From positions 62,001 to 126,000 of the forward strand of contig JAUCBJ010001861.1 of the NCBI GenBank assembly GCA_032718475.1: a DNA stretch of 64,000 nucleotides, in the 5' to 3' direction. The DNA comes from Nemertoderma westbladi (Eukaryota > Xenacoelomorpha > Nemertodermatida > Nemertodermatidae). A model generated the notes under the pieces. It was not told the DNA's origin. It saw only the letters and a list, made by a program, of their open reading frames with translations, and ran no database searches. How positions within the stretch are numbered: position 1 is the first letter of the stretch; each line of letters opens with the position of its first letter. The position numbers were made by a program, and so were the translations under genes. Positions 25,159 to 37,100 of the stretch are shown in pieces.

Positions 25159-25619
25159 AAGTACAGTGATTAAATCTCAAATCAAGTGACTGATCGATAT
25201 AAAAAGGTGAAATTGTTACAAAAGTAGGTACCGGTATGAGTACCTGTGTGTATTAATTACAAAAATCCAATGCCCAAAAAATCTGACAATATTAACACTT
25301 TCAATTACATGTGTAAATACAATTTGTAGTCCAAAAAAAAGATGTTATCCCGCCCATCATATTTGTTCTCAAAATTCTTGATCCCAAAAATTTGACTCGT
25401 ATGATGAACTATTGGGGTTTTTAAACAAAAACAAATAAATATATTACACAACTCAATACAACAAGCCAAATTTGATGATGTGAAAAATCTTCGCTAACAC
25501 TAGTGTACAATGGAATTCGTGGAATTGAACAATTTTAGCACTAGTTCTACCTATATCGGGGAATTTTTGATATATTAAAAATTGTACACCACTTCTAGTC
25601 TGCACAACAGTGTGTCGTG

Positions 25620-26630
25620 CAGGGTTGATAAAAATCATGATTTTTTAAAAAAAATCAAAAATATCAGATTTTTTTTTATTTAAATCAGATTTTTATGATT
25701 TAAATCGGGTGACTACAAAGCAAAGACCCAATTAACAAAGACCTGTACAAAACACATCTGTTAACTTTCGTTTATTGTTTTGGTTCTCCCAACACTCTTC
25801 TGTAACCTGCTCCTTTACTAACCTGCTCCTGTAAATGGCAATGGGACCTAATGCCTGCCCTTTGGGACGTAACGCATCTTTACCTCTTTGTTTTGTAGAG
25901 TTCCCAAAGCTCGTTAGGTTACATTGCCATTTAAAGGAACAGGTTTGTAAAGGAGCATGTTACAGAGGCTTGTTGACCAAAACAATAAACGAAAGTTAAC
26001 ACATGTTACAAGATTAGGCAGGTCTTTAATCCAATCCCGATTCCGACTTTTTTGGAACGGGATCCCGAAGTTTAAAGTGTTAAATAAATTTGTTGAACAT
26101 CTAAAAAAAAGTTCCAGCAGAACCGAAATGTTTTAATTTTTATTTCAGTAACCCATCCAGTAATCATTTATAAGATAATTTTAATATAACTTTATCTTAC
26201 TAATATTTCAGAAGTGTAAAATAAAGTGAGTGTTACCGAAAACCCGCCACATATACTATGAAGTTTAATGAATTTAATCCAAAATTACACGGGATCTCGA
26301 GAGTGATAATCCCGGTCCCGATCCCGGAAATCCCGAAAAGTCTGAATTCGAATATAAACTAAATAAACAACAAACTGAATAGGACTCTAAACTACAACTT
26401 AATTAATGGGCCTGTGTATACTGTATAGTATTACAAATGCGAGATGATACTGTATTTTCATGTAAATATTTAGGTAATTTGAATCATTTATTAATAATCA
26501 TTAATGCAATGTTTATCCTGGCCTTAAAGCATGGTTGATAAAATTCATGATATTAAAAAAATCAAAAAAATCTGATTTTTTTGATTTTTATATGTGATTT
26601 AAATCAAATGATTTAAATCAAACAACCCTG
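25620..26630. mobile_element. hAT-like non-autonomous transposon 2 (TSD GTGTCGTG)
   Basis: The element begins cagggttg and ends caaccctg. It is flanked by an exact 8-bp duplication gtgtcgtg at 25612-25619 and 26631-26638, which again indicates hAT. It is 1,011 bp and non-coding. The left end (ggttgataaaaatcatgat) recurs as a direct repeat near 26533, so the right 100 bp resembles a complete mini-copy. A near-palindromic insert occupies 25735-26027 (separate entry), and a looser inverted structure rich in gggatcccg motifs occupies about 26030-26345. Confidence 0.88.
25735..26027. repeat. Near-palindromic module related to minisatellite B
   Basis: Inverted arms start aaagacctg and end caggtcttt. 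Each arm contains the minisatellite B sequence: tcgtttattgttttggtt at 25768-25785, and its complement at about 25976-25992. Acctgctcctttact and its complement lie internally, and the centre pairs aaatggcaatg with cattgccattt. It sits inside hAT-like element 2. Confidence 0.85.
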
Positions 26631-26638
26631 GTGTCGTG

Positions 26639-28200
26639 CAGCAAATATTTACTGGTGCACACCGGTGGTTGGTATCAAAAACAAGCATAAAAAATACAAA
26701 TTACGCATTTTAGGTATATACATTGCTTTGCATGGACGGACTCCAACCAATACATAATTGAAGGTTTGCTAACTAGGCTTGATTTGGGTGGGTACCAAAT
26801 ATGGGTACCTCAGCAAGAGTAATCTATAGTTCTAAAATTAAAAATTAAATAATCAGGCGCAGCCTAACTATTCACATTATACCAAGTTAAGCGTAGGTAT
26901 TGTACATTGACAAGAGTTGTTGACATGATAATCAAATTACCCCGGGTGATCTTGTCGGTTGACGGATTTGGTTTAATGGTAGTTTCTTCCTAACGTAGTG
27001 TTAAAAACTTAAAATGTAAAGAAAAACTTACCCAATTCCTTTATTCATAGCCGATGGTGAAGAATATTTGTCAATAGCCATAAAACGGTACCTCAATCTC
27101 CAGATTTCGGTTATGATACTGCAGTGCAGTTAGTAGGTCTAGTATTAGTATAGCTGACCCCCGGTTGGCTGCTTGGGTTCTAGATATCCAATAACGTTTC
27201 TGTACCCAGTTTATGGTTGACAGCGCCTGGTTGATTGCTGATCAGCCTGTCGCAGCAACCCGAAAACAAAGCCGAAATATACAATATAACTAACTGTCTT
27301 ATAGGTCTATCAGTCCTGCAATCAATACAGAATACGGTCAGACGGTATACAAAACAAATATATGTACCTACTGAGATGAGACGGAGATATATTATATTCC
27401 GCGTTCTTAAAACTGCTCAACTGGTAGGCCTACATTACATACAGCAACCGCTGGTGAACATACTCAAATTCGTAAAATTACATGGCAAGAAAGCACAAGC
27501 TTAAGGTGCCCATAAAACAGCAAATTAACATAGGAAATATAAACCCAATATCGTAACACGTAAACCAGTAGGCCTAAATGGTAAATAAGTAGCATTATCA
27601 AGTAAACTTTAAACTTTTGAAATCAAGTAAAAGTTATATTAGCCATCGCAGCCTAGGGAAAAGGCTAAAATAAGGCTAAAAGTGACCACACTTTCAAGCA
27701 TATAAATAGGTTGATTTAACGGGCTAAAGTTGTGCTTTCAGATAAAATTATTGTTAATATTGAACTTGAATTACGGAGAAAATTGAATTGAATCTGTCAA
27801 AATTAAGTTGAAGCCATAAAAGGTTAAAAATAACGGCAAGAAGTAAGTGTCGATAGAACCAATTGCAACTGTGTTCTGGTATTAAAGTTCTGACATTAAA
27901 ATTTCCGGTAGAGTTAGAAAAATGTTATAAAAAGTACACAATGATCAATAATTTAGGTTACGTATGAACAATGAATAGGCCTAGCCCTAGGGCTATGATG
28001 ATTATAATAATAACAGTACCGGTTCCGGTATTAATTAAAAATTATATTGGGATATGCAGATATGGAAACGGTACGGAATAATAATGAATACGGTACGGAA
28101 TAACGGAAACGGTCGTCAGGTATAGTACCGGTAATCAGGTAATCATCTGATTATTGAGTGATAACTTGAACAGTTGAAGGCGTTTACATACTGAAGTGAC
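26639..28200. other. Intergenic, no supported gene
   Basis: An 89-codon frame at 27235-27504 has no recognisable features. The remainder is AT-rich with scattered ccggta and aggcct motifs. Nothing further is supported. Confidence 0.45.
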
Positions 28201-28679
28201 CGGTCCTACGAATTACCCCAAAATACCCCAAAACACCCCAAAATACCCCAAAACACCCCAAAAGACCCCAAAATAGTATAAAACTACCCCAAAATACCCC
28301 AAAATAGTTTAGAATTACCCCAAAATACCCCAAAATAGTTTAGAATTACCCCAAAATACTTTTTTTCAGCCTTTGTTTTGGAAATTTAATTTACCCCAAA
28401 ATATGGCAAAATGACGAATTACCCCAAAATAATGACGAATTACCCCAAAATAATTAAAATTTTTTTCTTCACTCTCGTTTATTGTTTTGGTTAAAAAAAC
28501 TTGCCACTGTAACCTGCTCCTTTCCCTCGCTGTTAAAAAACATGGTTAGCTTATTTTGGGGTATTTTGGGGTAATTTTTTAGCCTTTTTGGGGTATTTTG
28601 GGGTAATATTTGACTATTTTGGGGTATTTTGGAGTATTTTGGGGTGTATTGGGGTATTTTGGGGTAATTCGTAGGACCC
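28201..28679. mobile_element. hAT-like MITE 3 with CCCCAAAATA subterminal repeats (TSD GAAGTGAC)
   Basis: A 479-bp element with inverted ends built from cggtcctacgaattacccc (left) and the complementary ggggtaattcgtaggaccc (right). It is flanked by an exact 8-bp duplication gaagtgac at 28193-28200 and 28680-28687. Both arms contain tandem accccaaaat/attttggggt units. The centre carries tcgtttattgttttggtt at 28475-28492 followed by gtaacctgctcctt, the minisatellite B module. It is non-coding. Confidence 0.9.
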
Positions 28680-28687
28680 GAAGTGAC

Positions 28688-30189
28688 AACATTCTGACAT
28701 TATTCGGCAAGTTATTCCACGGGTCGGGCAGTCGGTGAGCACGTGGTTTGTATACCGTAGTTTGAGTGAGTGCCGGCGATTATTAGAGTTCGTTCTGAAA
28801 AAAAAATGTCGCCACTATACCTCATCGATGCCGGTTAACATGCGATATGTGATATGTTTGGATTAAGTCTGCATGATTGTTGATTGCAGCCCATTGTACG
28901 TCAGCACTCAGCACGTAGCCACCACGGTAGATAGATAGGCCTAGTGCAAGGGATGGCAGCATCCAAGCCAGTTTAGCTCTTCTCATACTGTCATCATAAG
29001 GGTCTCACATCCTTGACCGCCATCCTTCTGGTGGCATCTCACACAGTTATAAAAACTTTCCATAATTGCCTCTGGTACCTACTGACTGAAAGGGGGTACG
29101 GTACCCCTTTGATAAAGCAACGTCTAACATGCCCTTGCCTTAATGTATAGGCCTAGATCTTCCTGGCGATAGAATGATTCATAGAGTTCTTCCTCTTCAG
29201 CTCTTATAGTTTTACTATGCGCTCTGTCCCATCTTCATAAGTCAGTCTGTATAATGAGTCGTACATTTGGTCAACCCCAGTGTAGTAGGATAATGTTTGA
29301 TAAAGCTAACCAAACACCTATTCTTTGGAAGATCTTTCGGGTCTCTCTTTTGTTGCTGGACCACCTTGAACCATTGTAATTGGCCTAGATCTGTTTACCA
29401 GATAGTCTTCTTGATTGTGTTCTTTAACAGTTTAAGGCCATCATGTCAGCATGTGGCGATGTGCAAGCCGAGGATCCAACTCAAGGTCACTATAGGCCTA
29501 CATATCCACCTAGATCTGTCGATATCTATATACATACCGGTATCTACACATATCGTTCCTTTTAGGCGAATATGCGACGAACATTCAGACATTGTAAACT
29601 TGGCCTGCCCGACTTGCTCGGCACTGGTTTGTATTTTGCTCTGCACCAGTTTAGTTTTCTAATTGCTATAATTTCTACGCCGGCACTGGCATATATGCCT
29701 CGGCTGCACCGAGGCATTAGTTTCTGCGCCGGCCTGCACCGGCGCTTGCTTCTGTGCGCCGGAGATCTCCCTGAAAGTGCCGAGAGATTCCAGTCTGGGC
29801 TGTACCTGGTACCTGTGCCCTGTCTGCCTGTACAGCTGTAGGGAGACAGAGATATCGGTAGCGGAGAAGTCCTGAATATGGAATACGACATGACGTACTG
29901 CTACTGCTGTACTGACGTAGGCAGGTAGCGAGGTAGGTACCGTATCCAGTATCACGTATACACGCCGTCCTTACTGCCTTATATCAGTACTGCAGTACAG
30001 CAGTAGGGCCTACCTGAGTAGGCTACTGCAGTATAATATTCCAGTATTCTATATCTGTAATTGTTACAGTGTTAAGTAGACGGGTTCCAGGTATTTGCCG
30101 ATTTGAACTGCTGAACTGACTCGATGACGAGGAGTCAGGGCTGCAGGGGTTGTATTTTGTATTTGACCGATTTTATATGCCTACTACGA
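28688..30189. other. Intergenic, with a cluster of GC-rich hairpins
   Basis: No gene is assigned. At 29695-29717 a perfect 9-bp stem (atgcctcgg/ccgaggcat) has loop ctgca. At 29726-29745 a perfect 7-bp stem (gcgccgg/ccggcgc) has loop cctgca. The overlapping open frames here on both strands are not convincing proteins. Sequence around 29900-30060 is rich in tactgcagta and aggcct palindromes. Confidence 0.45.
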
Positions 30190-30258
30190 CTAGGATCGGC
30201 ATGCTGCATTGCAGCTGCATTTTTAAGAATGCTGTGCCGGCTTATCGACAAAAGATAT
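30190..30258 (-). mobile_element. LINE 3' tail fragment (copy 1)
   Basis: The block atcggcatgctgcattgcag plus the following 40 bp is nearly identical to 51398-51445 in the LINE remnant. The minus-strand 3' end is followed by ctagtcgtagtag-type triplets. A short 5'-truncated copy, non-coding. Confidence 0.7.
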
Positions 30259-31857
30259 TAAATTATAAAAAATTATTTTATATGCCTATGGCTGTATGGC
30301 TGTATGGAGACTAGAAACTGGAAAAACGAAAACTGTACGGACCAGAGACTTAGCTGCTTAGCCCTGGTCAGCCTGTAGCCTATATATACTGATATATCTC
30401 TGTATCAGTGTATCTGGTATCTGTATATCTCATATTTCAGTGTTCAGTAGGCCTATCTGTATATATCAGTATATACTGATATAGGCTACTGAATATGGCA
30501 TACTGGCAGGTACTGCTGTACTGATTTAAGCTGAAAGCTATAAGAATTAGGCCTACCGGGTAGCTGGGCGAAAGCTACGACAAAATCCTAAATACTAGCC
30601 TAATTCCTAAAGCTACGAAAGTATGATATACTTGCCTAGGCCTATTGAAAAGTTTTGTTTTCTACGCCGAACGCGTCGCCAAGCCAAAAAATCATGCGCC
30701 GGCTTGGTGGAAAAGCTACGCCAGCAAATAAAATAAAAATAAAAAAAATAAATAAAAAATAAATAAAAAAATATAATAATTGGCCTTCAGCGAACGATAA
30801 TTCTTGAAATCTTTCAACGCATATATCTCAGTTGTTTCTCAACGAAATTCAGATATTGTTACATATTTCGAATGATTTCTAATGATATGAAAAAATTACG
30901 ACTAATGTGAAAAATGTCCACGATACGGAGGGTGCGATTTCGCAAAAGACACTTTTTTAAAACGCTTATAAAAAACATTTAAAGGCAAAATCGAAAATTA
31001 CGGCTTCATGGGGTCATCGACGGTGAGTGGAACTAGTGGTGTTTAAAATTTCAAGCAATATGATAAAGATTTGTAGAAAAATCTGGTGGGGGGGTCCGTA
31101 TCTCCAGGAAATGACACTATATTACGGGACATGGTGTACTGTAGTATTATTTTTCCGTGGCTTTCTATTTTGGAAAATGAAAGTTTTTTCTTTCAGCAGT
31201 ATTCGAGAAAAAAGGCAACTACCGTTCTAATATTATCAGTGTTATTTATTTTAAATATATACCTCATAACTTTATACTTCGCATTCCTTTCCTACAAGAG
31301 ATTGCTACAGTAGCTTGTTAATGGCAGTCAAGTTTCAGGAAGAAGATCCGTAAAGAATGCTGTGGATGCACATTGATCTCCAAATTGACGCAGTAACGTC
31401 TAGGCTAGGTTGACTGTATCAGGTTTCAGATCTCTTGATCCCAGCTGAATTCATTCATATTCTGTTGGTGAGGATATCCTTTAGATTGTCATTTGTTCCA
31501 GGTAGGGGCAGAACCCATGTAACTACTACTGTACAAGGGCATTAGTTCACCTTGGGTCACCATTTTCAACGAACTTTTTTAGTACATGTATTAAAAATAT
31601 TTTTTCACTATAATCTTGATATATTTACAACACATGGAAGACAAACCTTTCTTTTTCACGTTGTTTTTTAAAATATGATTTTTATGTTTCTAGAACATTG
31701 AGACAAATTAGCTAAAGAGTGACTATTTTTCAGTGTTTCTAATGTTAGTTAATAACAGTGGCGGATCTAGGAATTTATGAAGGGGGGATGGGGTCACTTT
31801 TTATAACCCCCCTCCCCCCCACCCCCATGAAATTAGAAATAGAAAGCTAATAGATAT
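30259..31857. other. Intergenic, no supported gene
   Basis: Low-complexity tatatcagtatatctg sequence lies at 30360-30500 and an A-rich (aaataa)n tract at about 30727-30778. A transposon-end-like motif cagtggcggatctagg lies at about 31758 without a visible partner. No gene is recognised. Confidence 0.45.
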
Positions 31858-32764
31858 TAATTATTTATTACATGGGAAAAAAAAGTAGAACTTTTTTTCA
31901 TTATTCTCGAGGTATTTTATTTACCGGGCGTCAGCGAGGTTAATAAAGGGTCGACAGAATATTGAAAAAAAATGTTCTACGTTTTTTTCCCATGTAATAC
32001 GTAATTTTATTTTTAAATTGCTACTTTTTTGTTGCTAAATTCTTTAATAAAACCTAGCGAAATACTGCAGTACAGTAGTGTTGCAAATTAAATTGAACTG
32101 TTGCAGTACAGTATTTTACTATATTGCTTCCATAGTTACTGCGATTCAAATTATTGTACTCTTCAACTCTCGATGTTGCCTTACTCATTGTTACAATAGT
32201 TGCAGATAAGGAAAACAGTTATAGACCGATCAGTGACAAAAAGTGTAAATTTGGCTTATATTTCGAACAACAGTTCTTATTCAATAGCCTGGCTTTTTGT
32301 CACTGATCGGTCTATAACTGTTTTCCTTATCTGCAACTATGCATAATACGGTGACTAGGGCACGCACGTACTTATTGAAATCATTGTTACAATAATTTAG
32401 TGTTCGCGAATATTTATTACGTAACTAGAGAGCCGCTTAATTAATTACATAAACCAATATTGGATATTGAGTTCCGTTTTGGAGTACACTTTGTAGACAC
32501 TAAAGTGGCAATAACTTTTGAGTGAGTGAATGGATTTTGCTCAAATTACTTGTAAACCTTTTCTACGCCGATGCTCTTTCAATATATGTAATAAAATTTA
32601 AGAAATTCCACCAAAAATATATTAATTTACTTTTTCGCCGGGAAAAAAAGTAAAATCAATGCAATCCTATGGGTTACTTTTTTTTCCTAGGGAAAAAAAG
32701 TGAAACTTTTTCTCTCGATTTTGGACTAAATTCGAGCGAAAAAGTAACAATTTAAGAATAAAAT
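31858..32764 (-). mobile_element. Dispersed repeat family R1, copy 2 (interrupted)
   Basis: Reverse-orientation copy of the family also at 22080 and 53748, about 710 bp after removing an insertion at 32198-32393. It contains an internal inverted repeat with arms 31867-31890 and 31975-31998 (attacatggg... / ...cccatgtaat) and aaaaaaagt motifs near the other end. It is non-coding. Confidence 0.78.
32198..32381. mobile_element. 184-bp foldback insertion in R1 with 12-bp target duplication
   Basis: Two perfectly complementary 46-bp arms (32198-32243 and 32293-32338; left arm begins agttgcagataaggaaaaca) enclose a 49-nt loop and are followed by a 43-nt tail. The insertion is bounded by a direct 12-bp duplication cattgttacaat at 32186-32197 and 32382-32393. 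The uninterrupted R1 sequence is seen at 22080-22592 (complement of cattgttacaataattt, with one mismatch), confirming an insertion. The asymmetric tail does not fit a classical MITE. Confidence 0.88.
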
Positions 32765-32929
32765 TTGTTTTTACAGTAGTAGTTTACAGGCCCGTAGCCA
32801 GGGTTTTAAAAGGGCAGTTCTTTTTTTTTACCAAAAAAGGGTACTTTTTAATTCGTTTAACTAATGAAATATAGGTCTATCCATTGGTTTAGCCAGAGCA
32901 TATTAAGGTAGGAGTAGGGTGGGGGACTA

Positions 32930-33065
32930 CTACTACTACTGTAATCGGCCTGCCGCATTGAAGCAGTACAATGAGATGCTATGCTGGCTTGACAAAAGTA
33001 TTTTGTCAACACCATGCAATCCACAATCGGCAAGCCCAATTCAGCGTGCATTAGGAATTCCATCT
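32930..33065 (-). mobile_element. LINE 3' tail fragment (copy 2)
   Basis: Matches the family at 37870: atcggcctgccgcattgaag, then a block ending cggcaagcccaattcagcg. On the minus strand the 3' end runs into (agt)n, visible on the plus strand as ctactactactactg. It is 5' truncated and non-coding. Confidence 0.65.
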
Positions 33066-34119
33066 AATTGTAAACACCAAAAAACTAATGTAAATCAAAA
33101 ATAGAGATGTTACAAATCAATCATATTTCATGAAATGTAATTTTCAAAAAACGCCTCAAAAAAGTTCCAAAAGTAGGGGTTAAAAAATGGTGCTATAACT
33201 CGAAAACTTCTCAATATTTTTGAAAACCGTTTTCACTATTAGGAAGAAAATAGATTTTTAGGAAAAGTCATAAAATTTCAGATTCCCCACTGCGTTTGTT
33301 TCAGAGTTTTAACAAAAAACACGGGGGGGGGGGGGTGGTCATATTGACCCCCCTCGGGTTTAATAGAGTTGACGCCGCCAGAGCCCGTACAGTAGGCCTA
33401 CTAAATATTTATAGAACATTTATTTTAAATTATACGAAAATAATTTTAGCTAGTTTCCCTAGCAATATGCGAAAATTAACAATAAATGATTATATCCGAC
33501 TGTTCGTTTGTGACTAGCCGCAAACCGCAAATACTCCCAACGCATGTATCTGATGTTATACTGTATAATGTGCAGGAGCCACCCGCTGAGTACTGAGGTG
33601 TGTTCCTTGCACTTTTAGTAGTAATACGGTTGTTGAATGTCGAACCATGTGTGACGAAGGTCAAGGCGCTTTAATACCTGTTGAATCGCAATTATTATTA
33701 TACTACTGTATGGTAACATTGGATTACCCCCCCCCCCCCCCCCCCCCCCACGCCACGTCTCCGAAACCTGTAGTTATACTAACCTGTGTGTTATAATCAT
33801 GAAACGTAAGCAATCGACAAATGACAATTACGTATCAACATTGATAGTTTTTTTTAATCTGTGGGTTTTCGATTACGTAGGTAGTTTTGTATTTCAGTAT
33901 TTGTTATTTGGGAGTATAAAAAAATAATACAAAAATCCATACATAATACAGCAATAACAATGCCAAAAGCTACAGCTAAATAGATATCTATATATTATTA
34001 ACATGACCGAGCGCGAGCATGTTAGACAACATAACCATAACAATGTGACAACCAGGTCACCTGGAATCAGATAGAAAATCGATGTATAAATTTTATGTAT
34101 AAATATTATTTTCCATGTA
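33066..34119. other. Intergenic DNA, 3' flank of ARMC4
   Basis: No gene is seen. Homopolymers are G13 at 33323-33335 and C23 at 33727-33749. No clear poly(A) signal for ARMC4 was identified. Confidence 0.45.
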
Positions 34120-37100
34120 TTATCGAGTGGACTGTGCGGAAGTCGGTTTGCTTCTGAGTCTCGACATTTCATTGGCGAGTGCGAGTTTCCTAATGTGAGC
34201 GATGCAACCGGCTGCGTTCTCCTGCAGGTCGTGGTCGCCTGACCCTACCATCCGAACGAGTAACTGGACCACAGAATGCTCGTGCATAGTGATACAGTTG
34301 GTGGGCTCCCTGGACAGGTTGTTGAGGGCCCTGGAGGTGGACCTATGGACCGCCTCATCATCCGACCTCAGGTAATCGACCAATGGGGCCACCGCTCCCT
34401 CTTCTCCGAACGCCACCCTATTATTCCCCCAAGTGCAGCAACGAGCAATAGCTTCCGCAAGGTGTTGCCGCAGCAAATCCTCTCGAGTCGGAGTCAAACT
34501 CGCCAACAACGGGACCACTCCGTGATCCGTTATCACTGCCAGATTTTCTTCATCGTTGGCTATGTTAGCGATAGCGGCGCAAACACTCGCCAACACCTCG
34601 GTGTGATCCGACTTTAATAAACTCACAATCAACTCTAAACCACCAACGAATGATCGCACCATCTCACCCGCGTCCTTCGCGTTGTCTATACACGGACAAA
34701 TAGCCCAGGCGGCACTAGCTTGAACCTCAGGGTTTTGGTTTTTTAATAGAGACCATAAAAGACGAACGCCGTCTAGACGGTCAATCATTATCATGCTATC
34801 AGGGTCGGAGGCACAGGCTCCTACCGCGTTGGTCGTATTAACCAATAGCGATTGGTTGGTTCCAGTTAGTAGGTTAATGAGTGGAGGAATGCCACCGGAT
34901 TTACGAATCTGAGTTCTGTTCTCTGAAGACTTTCCGCACTCACTGATCGCGCCAACCACATTCACTAAGACCTCTTCCGGTTGATCCTCCAATAAGGAAA
35001 CTAACTGCTGTATGGTCTTTAGATCCTGGAATTTCTGAACGTTCTCATGACTAATCCCCAACTTCCATATGGCCCCGGTGGCGGCCGCGAGTAACCCTTT
35101 ATTATCTGTGTTCTGAAGAAACGCTACCAACGGATCCAATCCTCCGTATTCCCGGACTAAATCCCGAGTCTCTTTGTCCTCTGCGCATTTAAATATCGCG
35201 TTAGCGCAATGCTCCTGGAGTAACTCATTCTCACTGTGTAAACCTTTGACTAAATCCTTAATCATACCTTCCGTTCGGATAGCCAACCGATATGTTTGCT
35301 CTGAAGCACATTCTTGCAGAGTTCCAACCACAGGGATTAACATACTATCATGAGAAGACTTTAATAACTTGGCCAGCAACGGAATGGCTCCGGATTTTCT
35401 CATTGTATGTTTGTTCTTTGTGCTCTTTGAGCAGCTCCATAACGCAGTGGCTCCGGCCTTAGCAACGGCTATATCAATATCTTCTTCAACACCAGCGGGC
35501 TTGTCTAATCCAGGGCAGTCCATTAACTTCACCAATTTTGCAATGCCACCATAGGTTCGCACTGATTTTCTGGCTCTTTTGAACTTCGCTACATTCGCTA
35601 TGGTTTCTGCGGCAAGGCACTTCAACTCTTTGTTGTCAGAACTGAGAATACTGACCATGGTCTGGAGACCACCTAAATCAGCAATCGCTTTGCGAATCTG
35701 TACGTTACATGAAATCTCCTTGAGAATTTTTAAAGCTCCGATTTTACATTTAATATCTTTAGTCTCCAGGAGATTAAGAAGCACCTCCAACCCTCCAACA
35801 TCCCGTATAGCAAACTGACAAGTCTCTTGCCCTAGGTTGAAGTCACGCAAAGCACAAAGCGCTGTGATTGTGGCTGTCTGGTTTCCACCCTTGAGGTATT
35901 TAACTAGTTTCTGTATCTGCCAGTATTCAGAGGGCAGGTCTGCCAGAGATTCCTGTCTTCCTACAGGAGCATCCTCTTCTTCATCAGACTCACTACTGCT
36001 CTCACTGAAATCGCTGTCTCTTCCCGATGCCGATCGCTTCATTCGATGCGACGATCCTCTCTCCCCTGGTTTCTTTATCCTCACGGATTTCTCCCGCTTC
36101 TCGTGATGCTTGCTCTCATCTTCCTCATCTGCATCCACCCCAAGATTCTGCCATTTCAATGAGGGTTCCAACTTCTGTTTATGTTCGTGTTTCTTTTTGT
36201 CATGGCCCCGTCCATGACCTTTCCTTGCACTTCGATCGTAGTCACCCTCACCTCCGGAGAAATCTTCTCTCTCGTATTCACCATCCACCATCTGATCGTA
36301 GATGATAATTTCTCCAGAAGTATCTTCCTGAAGCGAAAACTCCTGCTTTGAAATATTCTCTGTGAAGGCGGGGCTCTTTGCCTTAAGTAGCTCGAATATA
36401 TTCTTGTAAATTTCCCCGATACGTTCATAATCAAGTTCATCTGCTTCTTTCTCCCTCCCCTTTATCTCGAATACACCTGCAGTACTGGCAGTGGCCCAGA
36501 AGGCTTCTGTGTCCAACGGCACTACATGCAGGGAACAAATTTCCCCATGAACTTGCCTCCAAGGCGGAGAACGACAAGCATTGGAGAAAATAAAAGCAGA
36601 AGAGAATTCGATAGAAGTTACAACAACTTTGTGCTTGTCCGCACGACCACTGGAGAACCCCTTGAGTAGCTCAACCTCTCTGTTAATCTGCGCCGGAGTC
36701 AATCGAACTTCGTCCGATATCGTCTTCAAGGAAGAATTCATTAGTTGCATATCGAGTTGTTGTACAATCAACATAAACCGCAATTTATTCGTGGTTTCGT
36801 CGGCCGATTCTCCTTCTTCCCGTCTCACTTGTTCCAACATTCGGAGGGTTGTAGAGTCATCATCGGATGTTGCGAAACCTGCACCCAATATTTTCGCGAT
36901 TGGATCGCGATTTTCTTCCAAACAAGATCGCGCTTCGGTTAATTTCTTTTCTGCGCCGACTTGCACTGCCTTAATTAGATGTTCCATCGTCCAGACGCTG
37001 ATGATCCCATTTTCAAGCGTCATAGCAACTTCCCCATTTGCGTCTGTTGCTTTGGTATTCTCTGCATCACTGCTCTGGGTGGTCCAACTCAATGGCTCTT

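Noticed and set aside
28201-28679. CCCCAAAA repeats as telomeric sequence
   Set aside because: They are confined to the inverted arms of a MITE with an 8-bp target duplication and are interrupted by other bases. This is not a chromosome end.
31756-31775. Transposon end cagtggcggatctagg
   Set aside because: Looks like a common DNA-transposon terminus, but no inverted partner or target duplication was found nearby, so no element is called.
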